DNA of 56,045 nucleotides from Shewanella surugensis. GTDB lineage: Bacteria; Pseudomonadota; Gammaproteobacteria; Enterobacterales; Shewanellaceae. Each line of letters opens with the position of its first letter. Position 1 is the first letter of the stretch. The notes beneath the pieces were generated by a model. The model was not told the DNA's origin. It was given only the letters and a program-made list of their open reading frames with translations, and ran no database searches. The stretch covers positions 1 to 56,045 of the forward strand of contig NZ_JAKIKS010000024.1 in assembly GCF_023284005.1 (NCBI RefSeq). Direction: 5' to 3'. Both the position numbers and the translations under genes were made by a program. Shown one piece after another: positions 19,401 through 26,900 of the stretch.

Positions 19401-21165
19401 ATTGGTGGCGGGAGGCTCTGAGGCCAACAAGTTCGCAGAACAAGCTGATGCCTATTATTTAGGGCCAACCAAGCCCCAAGGTGCGCGGACATTACAGCGC
19501 CACTATCAATACGACGCATTGGCACGCATCAGCGCCATAGATGAAACCCATTGGGGCAGCAGTCAATTTACCCACAACGCTAATGGCCAAATTACCCACC
19601 AAGCAAGCATGCCAGAAGCGGCGACGGCACAAAGTGCAGCGCCACTCGATTCTGTAGAGTCCTCAGCGGCTCTTAGAAATAAAGAGCCCTCAGCCCAGTC
19701 AATAGTCGTTAAGCAATTTGACTATGATGCGGCGCAGAACTTAATTGAAGTTAACCAGCTCACGCCTACTGATAAAACCGTTCAGCAAGCATCAAATAAC
19801 ATTATTGATTTCGCATCCAAACGGCTTGAAAAGCAGCTTAAGTATCAAAAGGGTGGCCGCGTCGAAACGATAGGCGAGCACACTTATCATTACGATATTT
19901 GTGGCAGAGTGTTTGAAAAAGTGACCAATAAGAAAGGTTTCAGGCCCCAAGTCACCCAGTATCTATGGGATGAAGAAGACAGGCTTATCAGAGCGACACT
20001 GCCAGGTGGGGATAGTTGGCATTATCAGTATGATGCTTTCGGCAGGCGAGTGGCCAAAGCTAAACAGCAAAGCAACCAAGCCATCAAACAAGGATCAACA
20101 CAAGAGCAGCAAGCCGCCAAAGAGAGGATCAATAAACCGGCTCAAATACAGTACCTGTGGGATGGTAATAACCTTGTTGAGCAGCAGCAATACTATGCAG
20201 ATGGTCGTTTAGCCGATAACACCCAATGGTATTATGAACCCGACTCTTTCAGGCCTCTGGCACAAAGACAAGTTAACGTTTCTTCTATAGAGCCAGCGCA
20301 TGAAGATGAAGCCAGTCGAGAATTGGCGCCCCAGCTACACTACATCATAGCCGATCATGCCGGCACACCACGCGAGCTGTGCAGCGAGGATGGTCAAGTC
20401 AAATGGCGCGGCCAGCAAAGCCTCTGGGGGGCGTTTAAGCAGTTTAATGAGCAAGACACGCCGTTGACGCGGTTGGATAGCCGCGATGAACAAGCCTTGT
20501 TTACGCCTGAGTCCAATAAACAGCAAGCCGCCAACGATCCTGTGTTTTGTGACTTACGCTATCAAGGCCAGATTTTTGATGCTGAAACAGGGCTTTACTA
20601 TAACCGCCACCGATATTATGATCCTGATTCCTGTCAGTATCTAACCCCCGATCCTATTGGGATGGTTGGAGGGAACAGACCCAACTCATACGTGAATAAT
20701 CCCATGGAATGGGTGGATCCGTTGGGGTTGGTTAAAGAAGCTTGTAAAAAAACAAATTTAGGTCGAGTTGATGGGAATTTCTCTGCAATAGAACCTGGAC
20801 CTTTACCTGACCATATGGCTGAAACGTTTTCTGGTGGTAAATATAAAGTCATTACACTTGAAAAGGATACTGTTTTACATCGTGCAGGTACGGCAGATCA
20901 GCCTTTAGGTCAATTCTTTGCTTTAGAAGCACCTTCGGGAGTTTTACAAACCCGTGTAGATAAAGCTGTATTACCAGTTTGGCCTAATGGAGCAAAATCT
21001 CCGATAGACACAGCATTTGAAATAAAAATCCCTAAAGGTACTCAGGTTTATGTTGGGGAAGTCGGGTCTCAGGGTGGTTTTTTTATTGGCGGTACTGAAC
21101 AGGTAGTCGTACAGAAACCTTGGACTATTGAAGGGGTTGAAGTTTTAAATGGGAAACCTTTGTAA
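16441..21165 (+). CDS. PAAR-RHS polymorphic toxin with a TNT-like C-terminal domain
   Basis: 1574 aa T6SS effector. Order: PAAR-like tip domain (about 1-100; FGDTAAGHGCMPATPI), the start of the RHS shell (CEGDPIDMATGNVVEWRTDF near 173), many YD repeats (about 380-1380), and the RHS end motif [16 protein letters not shown] to [11 protein letters not shown] ending at Leu1430, where such proteins self-cleave. The 144-aa toxin tip has Arg1481 in VLHRAG, GQFF, and Gln1554 in GGTEQVVV, an Arg/Gln arrangement resembling TNT NAD glycohydrolases. I infer NAD attack; an ADP-ribosyltransferase-like role is possible. The stop overlaps the start of the next gene, the probable immunity gene. Confidence 0.88.
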   Translation: MPKAARFGDTAAGHGCMPATPILAGSGDVSINGKPAAREGDMVLLHMCPCPNMPHGIHMRSIKAGSSNVSINGKPAARVDDAIDCGGKVAAGSPDVLIGDTPYQSPAHKCAEGAAKSHAPMLQFEPMLAPLAGTFGAGLDFIEQGTQTDTKKTKDTIAKEKNATEPVVKATQCEGDPIDMATGNVVEWRTDFTLSGLAPLIHKRFYHSDQDKMTGLLGHTWRSYWDMCLEVDNGIVTFIDDKGAKAHYPLPADGEEKRAAHMPAWRLMRQTGQLVMRHLDGTYLGFDSEQPIYPVEDEDDDSDINTLAESGTVETLEKHHLSLSHIRDSYGHELCFIYDNGKLEWVKLSDNKQQVNVESQDGLITKLILCDENQQPLKTLTRFNYNRAGQLISVRSDAGNNFDYEYDKQDNLLKWSDLGETWVEHTYDEFNRALSTRASNGRWQDQIRYDDDNAIVYYKNPHKGIQCYYRDERNNIVKHIDAKGYVTLSQWQNNQLISETNALDERTEYVYDDWGQVSSIIAADGSEHVYEYDDNGQLISVTNPLGARWQYEYDTQQNLIKSSDPLGRRWQFEYDKQGQLTRQTQPDGLQTQFSFNENGQMSQVIPPFGHRLRFQYDVLGRLTERSTHLSDPEPSAALNEAASQQTLVRRWHYEQDKLQPSHVVFEDGSEQRFDYDVEGNLIKVVDPLGQVYGYEYGAFDSLMATTDPLGHTTRYLYNGEGQFAGVINSQNHQWRYHYNELGQITEERHFDGRKTQFEYDPLGRVEKRIAPDGAQLLFYYDVLGRLTQKQALQLQNTHKLASNNKVAASQLALESEYRITSNTFFEYDDASQLIKATVDDSRYKGATASERNAPQIETGPLEAEKSKKVVVEYEYNLGGQRILERINGQTISSEYSASGERVAINSLERPLDNDSPERSLINSPYQMQLTHQQGLLTGVQISDHQALQFKHNSQGFEVSRQNQQGFHLAQAWSLGGDLLTQELATQQLVAGGSEANKFAEQADAYYLGPTKPQGARTLQRHYQYDALARISAIDETHWGSSQFTHNANGQITHQASMPEAATAQSAAPLDSVESSAALRNKEPSAQSIVVKQFDYDAAQNLIEVNQLTPTDKTVQQASNNIIDFASKRLEKQLKYQKGGRVETIGEHTYHYDICGRVFEKVTNKKGFRPQVTQYLWDEEDRLIRATLPGGDSWHYQYDAFGRRVAKAKQQSNQAIKQGSTQEQQAAKERINKPAQIQYLWDGNNLVEQQQYYADGRLADNTQWYYEPDSFRPLAQRQVNVSSIEPAHEDEASRELAPQLHYIIADHAGTPRELCSEDGQVKWRGQQSLWGAFKQFNEQDTPLTRLDSRDEQALFTPESNKQQAANDPVFCDLRYQGQIFDAETGLYYNRHRYYDPDSCQYLTPDPIGMVGGNRPNSYVNNPMEWVDPLGLVKEACKKTNLGRVDGNFSAIEPGPLPDHMAETFSGGKYKVITLEKDTVLHRAGTADQPLGQFFALEAPSGVLQTRVDKAVLPVWPNGAKSPIDTAFEIKIPKGTQVYVGEVGSQGGFFIGGTEQVVVQKPWTIEGVEVLNGKPL

Positions 21166-21443
21166 TGAATGATTTAAAAAATATTGAACAAATATTAATT
21201 CGGATGACCAATTTACTTAGATTGAGTAATGTCGAAGGTTGGGCTGAAGTATTAGATGAATGTAATCGAAAGTTATCCGTTCAGCCCGTTGAATCCACAA
21301 TAAAAATATTGTCTTTATATGGAGGGATGGGGTCATTGAATGATGTAATTCTTTATAAAAATGGACAACCATTATTTCAAGAAAATTCAGAATTTGATGA
21401 TTTACGGGGAAATCTTTATCAGCTATGTAAAAAAATAAAGTGA
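21165..21443 (+). CDS. Probable cognate immunity protein of the first RHS toxin
   Basis: 92 aa, starting on the last base of the RHS stop codon (TAATG), the usual arrangement for a toxin-immunity pair. It is small and acidic, without signal peptide, as expected for a cytoplasmic inhibitor. It contains IKILSLYGGMGSLNDVIL, which I associate with DUF6966-like immunity proteins, but this family name is tentative. The codon use is AT-rich, like the toxin tip and unlike the RHS core. A truncated paralogue lies at 22726-22824. Confidence 0.7.
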   Translation: MNDLKNIEQILIRMTNLLRLSNVEGWAEVLDECNRKLSVQPVESTIKILSLYGGMGSLNDVILYKNGQPLFQENSEFDDLRGNLYQLCKKIK

Positions 21444-21465
21444 TAATTGATTACTTGTTAACTTT

Positions 21466-21488
21466 AGAGGGCTGCTTAGCCTTTTTTA
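21466..21488 (+). terminator. Weak terminator after the first immunity gene
   Basis: AGGGCT pairs with AGCCTT (one GU) around GCTT, followed by six T. Confidence 0.5.
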
Positions 21489-21501
21489 GGGCGTTTTTGA
21501 T

Positions 21502-21804
21502 GTGAACACCGTTAATAGTAGCTTTGCTCGACAAAAAATTGATATTAAAAAACAGTTACAAATAACGATTAAATCTTTAAGAGAAAAGTATGGTGTTGAT
21601 AAAGAAGATACTGTAATTGACGACATTAAACGTTATTCTGATTGTCTTGCTGATTTTGATGCGATTTTAAGTATTGATGATTTAAAACAATGCCTTAATC
21701 CTTTGTTGAATTGTGCAAGAGGATATATGGAGACTTCAAGCCAATATGAACAATCTTTTTTATATGAAATGGGGAAAACTGAAAAGTTAATCAAACATTT
21801 ATGA
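21502..21804 (+). CDS. Small orphan immunity-like protein
   Basis: 100 aa, acidic, no signal peptide or membrane helix; starts at a GTG with only AGGGCG far upstream as RBS. It contains REKYGVDKEDTVIDDIKRYSD and looks helical. The family is not recognised. The role as an immunity gene is inferred only from position in the AT-rich stretch between two RHS toxins. Confidence 0.45.
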   Translation: MNTVNSSFARQKIDIKKQLQITIKSLREKYGVDKEDTVIDDIKRYSDCLADFDAILSIDDLKQCLNPLLNCARGYMETSSQYEQSFLYEMGKTEKLIKHL

Positions 21805-21884
21805 TAGAGCCATTTTGTGCTTGTTTCTTATCGGTATAGCGTTTTGACCCCTTTAGAGGAAAAGTTGCATTTGGAGATGAGTAA

Positions 21885-22190
21885 ATGTTTTTAGATAATA
21901 TCATTAAAAAATGTCAGATTGTTGCTGACATACTAGAAAATGATGGTTTGAGTCGTCAAGCCGAGAGAATAAATAAAACAATTCGAATGTTGTCACAATT
22001 GACTTCACTTACAGATATAGAGGCTCAAAAAAAATTATCAACCAAACCTTATAGAACAGAAATAACATTTTTATTGAGTGCTGTGACTGATATCAAAGGG
22101 TTGAAAGACATGTGTCCAACTCAGCTATCTTATGATGACTGGAGAGCTGCTTTATCTGTTCTAAAAGTTGCTTTAGATGATATTAAATAA
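21885..22190 (+). CDS. Small orphan immunity-like protein
   Basis: 101 aa, soluble, predicted mostly helical (MFLDNIIKKCQIVADILEND). No family recognised. It has the size and AT-rich codon use of nearby immunity genes, and no toxin tip precedes it. It is most simply an immunity gene kept after its toxin tip was displaced, but this is inference. Confidence 0.5.
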   Translation: MFLDNIIKKCQIVADILENDGLSRQAERINKTIRMLSQLTSLTDIEAQKKLSTKPYRTEITFLLSAVTDIKGLKDMCPTQLSYDDWRAALSVLKVALDDIK

Positions 22191-22316
22191 CATAAAAATA
22201 GTTAGACAAACAAAAGAGCCAATTAAATCACGATCAACATAAGCTGCTGATTTTGTTGTATTTAAAGCTAGTGAGCACAATTGGGTTATGTCTTAGATAT
22301 ATTGGAAGGGAATACC

Positions 22317-22658
22317 ATGGATCGTAGTAAATTGAGTGAATTAATAGCATATGTTACTAAAGCAGATAGTAAAGTAGTTAGAGTAAAGGTTATTAAAGAC
22401 ACTATTGTCGTGGACTTAAAAAAATTAGGGTTTGTTTTTGATCAAGCGTTGAGTGAATTTTATCTTCAACTTTCTAATAATACAGAAAAAGGTGAGTTAT
22501 TTTCTAAGTTGAGGGGGATTAATATATGCTTTTCATCTGGAAAAGAATGGACTCCCGCTGAGGTTTTTCAATTTTTAAGGGAAAATAAGTTCGTGTCTGG
22601 TAAATATCAACGAGTTAGTTGGAGCCAACCCAATGTTTTTCACATTGTTACAGAGTAA
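22317..22658 (+). CDS. Small orphan immunity-like protein
   Basis: 113 aa from the ATG at 22317, chosen over a TTG 36 bases upstream because GGAAGGG lies six bases before it. Contains AYVTKADSKVVRVKVIKDTI and KEWTPAEVFQFLRENK; no signal peptide. Family unknown. Same context and base composition as the two preceding small genes. Confidence 0.5.
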   Translation: MDRSKLSELIAYVTKADSKVVRVKVIKDTIVVDLKKLGFVFDQALSEFYLQLSNNTEKGELFSKLRGINICFSSGKEWTPAEVFQFLRENKFVSGKYQRVSWSQPNVFHIVTE

Positions 22659-22725
22659 GTTACAATTATAGCTTCGTTTTTTTATTGAAAGATTATCTTT
22701 TTAATAGGGATTATTTAACTGTGTT

Positions 22726-22824
22726 ATGAGTGATTTAAAAAATATTGCACAGATAATAATGCGGATGAGCAATTTACTTAGATTGAGTAATGTTGAAGGT
22801 TGGGCTGAAATATTTGATGGATGA
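22726..22824 (+). pseudogene. Truncated copy of the 21165 immunity gene
   Basis: 32 codons beginning MSDLKNIAQI, closely matching the first third of the immunity gene at 21165 (MNDLKNIEQI; both continue LLRLSNVEGWAE), ending at TGA soon after homology stops. Only the 5' end was copied or survived. It lies just before the DUF4123 gene, so tip/immunity segments have been shuffled here. Confidence 0.8.
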
Positions 22825-22932
22825 TGTTTTAAGTTTGCGCGAATAGCGGATATTATTTGAGCTTCCTAAGCCAATAGATGAGTAAAAAGGAGGGAGTAAA
22901 GCATGGTGAGTAGGCTATGGAAGGAGTAAAAA

Positions 22933-23916
22933 ATGGATAGGCAAGCAGTAACACAAGTGTTAGCAAAGACTCACAACAATGACTATTGGCTAGAGCGCAT
23001 AAAGCGGGGTGGCTGTTTTATATTAGCCGAAGCGGTGAGCAATGAACTTATCTTGAGTATTGCCGATGATCTCAGTGATGGCCGTGCGGAGGCGTGCCGT
23101 TTGTATTGGGGAGATGCGGGTCGCACTCATGCCTCTATTTCACCTTATTTACTGCCGATCACTCTTGATAATTGGCCACAAATCGAAGACGAAATATGTA
23201 GCCAAGCAAACTGGGGGGTGGCTATTGTACTTGACGACAAAATGGCCTATTTCACCCCTACGCAGCAGTTTAGTCTTTTACTTACGCACTTACGGCAGTG
23301 GACCTTGATAGAGACGACGGATGGCCAGCAAGTGTTACGTCTATCTGATTGGTCTGTTTTGTCGACCTTAGTGCAGGCGAGTCAAGCACAAGAATTGTCA
23401 GCCTTGTTTGGTCACATTGAGCAATTTATGTTTATTGCGCCAGAGGCCGATGTGAACGCTGAGCCAGAAGAACCTAATGAAGAAGCGGATAATGTGGCTG
23501 CTAATGTGGCATTAGTGCAATGGCAAGCCATGCAAGTGATAAATAAGCAGACGGTTGTTGATGAGGACCCCTCGTCTCGAAGCTTGAGTCAGCCTCAGCA
23601 ATGGGCTTTAGATAACATGGCTAAGCTTGAGCAGCATAAAGACAGTCGTGAGTATTTACATCAGCACCATAAAGATAGCCTTGTTTGGAGTGACGATAAA
23701 ATCCTCCGTTTTATCGAGCAGCACACCACGCTGGCTCAATCGCATGGCTTTAATAATGCTCAAGATAAGGTGCGTTTTTTAAGTTTAGCGGTCATTTTTG
23801 GCGATCGCTTTGTTAATGAGCCATGGGCGCTGAAGGTGTTAAAAAAGAAAGAGACATCGGGCAGTGATGGCAAAATGGATAAGTTACACGAAGCGGCTAT
23901 GGCGCAATTAGGCTAG
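22933..23916 (+). CDS. DUF4123 T6SS effector adaptor (Tap/TEC-type)
   Basis: 327 aa. The N-terminal half is a DUF4123 domain (about 20-150; SISPYLLPITLDNWPQIE and the following region). DUF4123 proteins load effectors onto VgrG. The C-terminal part holds an acidic linker (about 175-190) and a helical domain. RBS GGAGT precedes the ATG. It is directly upstream of the second RHS gene, which lacks a PAAR domain, so it probably links that toxin to VgrG. Confidence 0.8.
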   Translation: MDRQAVTQVLAKTHNNDYWLERIKRGGCFILAEAVSNELILSIADDLSDGRAEACRLYWGDAGRTHASISPYLLPITLDNWPQIEDEICSQANWGVAIVLDDKMAYFTPTQQFSLLLTHLRQWTLIETTDGQQVLRLSDWSVLSTLVQASQAQELSALFGHIEQFMFIAPEADVNAEPEEPNEEADNVAANVALVQWQAMQVINKQTVVDEDPSSRSLSQPQQWALDNMAKLEQHKDSREYLHQHHKDSLVWSDDKILRFIEQHTTLAQSHGFNNAQDKVRFLSLAVIFGDRFVNEPWALKVLKKKETSGSDGKMDKLHEAAMAQLG

Positions 23917-23983
23917 CGAAACACCGTAAACGAAAACGGTGATAGAAAAATGGACCACTTGTATCGAAAGGAAACGCGTCATT

Positions 23984-26900
23984 ATGGACAGTGATAATAA
24001 TAATCAAAGCAACAACACTCAGCCAAGTAACAGTCAAAGCAGTAACCAAAATAAAAAAGCCGAGCTCATTTCAAGCTCAGAGGCCGCAAAAAAAAACTTC
24101 AGCACCAATAATACCTTATCCGGAGGGTGTACTGTTTGTGGTTGCAGTGCGCTGATTTATTATCATTATGACGATGGTAAACCGGTTCCCAACGCCCCGT
24201 TTGAACTCACTGACAGTAACAACACTAAAGTCACAGGTAAGACCGATGATAAGGGCCTGTGTTTAATCGAAGACATGGGCTGTGGCAGCTTTGATTTAAC
24301 GCTCGAAGAGGGCAGTGATGAGTTTAAAGCGCCCGAGACCCAAATTAATAATCCCGTACTGCAAACTAACCCTGAATACGCGGCGATAGCGGGCGAGTAT
24401 TTTAGTTTGTTTGTGATTTTAAGAGACAAAGGTTATCTGGTTTATGATGCCGATGACAGCAACGATTCAAACGTCGATGTGGATGACAGCAGTCTGTTTT
24501 TAAATATTCCCGATGACTATGAACCAGCATATCAACGTTTCTGGGAACTGAATAAACACATCAATGCTGGCTCGCGTGAATTAAGGTTGGCTGTTAATAA
24601 AATTCATACCAGTTTACCCGCCGAGGTGAGCAGTGATGCCAACGATAGCGCCTCCATTTTACTCTTTTGTGAAATTGCGCTGGGTTTTGTGCCTGTGGTG
24701 GGTCAAGCCATGGATTTGTATGATGTTGGGCAGTGGGGATGGGTGACTTATAGCGAAGAGAACAGTCGCAGCGATCCGCTGCATTGGGCGATGGGCACCT
24801 TGGCACTGGTGGGTTTTGTGCCAGGCCTTGGTGATGCGCTTAAAAAAACCGGCCATGTGGTGATTGAGGCGCTGAAGAAAAGTGATGCTAAGTCCATTCA
24901 AGCGGGCATTAAAATGCTGCGCAGTCTCTCAAATGGTAATGTGGTTAAATTTCTCGGCAATTTTGCCAGCAAAATAAAAGAATACGGCAAGAAAGCCCTC
25001 GATTTACTCAATCAAATCATTGCGGGGCTGAAGAAAGCGCTCAATAATGCGGCTAAGAGTAATTGGATTGTCAAACTGCTCAAAGATGGCTTCGATGGCA
25101 TGATAAAAGCCATGGAAATGTTGTCTAAGAAAGTCGATGAAATGCTGGATTGGATTGCTAAAAAGGTTGATGAGTTCATCGGCAAGGTTTTCACTAAACT
25201 CTCTGGTACCCCGAGACCTAAAGGCACCAAAGATCCACTCGCGCCTGTTAATGCGGGTAAAGATAAGATAGCCAAAAACAAGCAGGAAACATTACTCAAC
25301 GAAGATAAAAGTAAGAGCAACAATGCCAATAAAAAAACCGACAAGGCCACAGAGTGTGCCAGTGATCCGGTTGATATGGCCACGGGGAACGTGGTCGAGT
25401 GGCGTACCGACTTTAGCCTGCAAGGATTAGTGCCACTGATCCATAAACGCTTTTACCATTCTGGCCAAGACAAAATTCCCGGTTTACTGGGCCATACGTG
25501 GCGTAGCTACTGGGACATGAGCCTCACTGTTGAAGATGGCATGGCCATTTTTACCAATGATAAAGGCAGCGAAGCCCATTACGTTTTACCCGATGAGGGC
25601 GGCAGTGAGCGCGCCGCCCATATGCCACAGTGGCGCCTTGAGCGCAAAAAAGGCTGTTTGTATATGCGCCACCTCGATGGCACTTACTATGGTTTTAACC
25701 ATAGCGGCTTTACGCAGTCAGCAGCGGGCAATAAAGACACTGACACCTCAGGGAAAAGTCAATTATTGCTCACCGATATACTTGACCATCAAGGCAATGG
25801 ACTGCATTTTCTGTATGAGCGCACTCGGCTTAAGTGGATCATTCTCAGTGACGACAAGCAGCGGGTCAAGGTGGAGCTACGCTTCGGGCGCATGCAATCG
25901 CTTACCTTATGTGATGAGCAGCAACAGCCACTGAAACCCTTGGCGATCTTTAGCTATAACCGCGCAGGCCAGTTGGTGAAAGTCAGAGGGGATGCGGGGC
26001 ATAATTTTGATTATGAATATGATAATAAAGACAACTTATTACGCTGGTCCGACTTAGGCAATACTTGGGTTGAGCATACTTATGATGACAAGGGGCGCGC
26101 CTTAAGCACCCGCGCCAGTGATGGTCGCTGGCAAGACCAAACTCGCTATGATGATGACAATAACGTTGTTTTTTATAAGAGTCCGCATAAAGGCGTTCAG
26201 TGTTATTACCGTGATGATCGCAATAATATCGTTAAACACATCGATGCTAATGGGCATACCACGTTATCCCAGTGGCAAGACAATCAGCTTGTCAGTGAAA
26301 CCAATGCACTGGGTGAGAGCACCGAATATGCTTATGATGACTGGGGGCAAGTCAGCAGTATCATCGCCCCCGATGGCAGTGAGCAGCAGTATACGTTTGA
26401 TGAAGACGGCTTACTGACCAGCGTGATTAATCCTTTAGGCGCGGCTTGGCAATATGCATACGATAAGCGCGGTAATTTACTCAAGGCGCAGGATCCCTTA
26501 GGCGTCACTTGGCACTATGAATACAATCGACAAGGGTTATTAATTGGGCGTACTCGTCCTGATGGCCTACAAACGCAGTTTAGTTACAACGAGCAAGGCC
26601 AGCTCAATGAGATCTTACCGCCATTAGGGCATAAAATTAGCTTTCATTATGATGAACTTGGCCGCCTCACCGATCGCCGTACGTTTATAACAGAGCCCTC
26701 AGCTGATCGAGAGTCCTCAACTGTTTTTAATAAAGAGAATGAGCCCTCAGCTGGTCGAGAGCCCTCAGCTGTTCCTAGTCAGGAGTTAGTCCGTCGTTGG
26801 CATTATGAAAAAACCTCGCCCAGCCCGAGTCATGTGGTGTTTGAAGACGGCAGTCAGCAACGCTTTGGCTATGATATTGAGGGAAATCTCACCAAGGTTA

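Noticed and set aside
22281..22316. TTG start of the 113-aa orphan
   Set aside because: A perfect RBS precedes the ATG at 22317.
24166..25383. Long antisense ORFs inside the second RHS gene
   Set aside because: Complementary to strongly recognisable RHS sequence; no RBS or motif.
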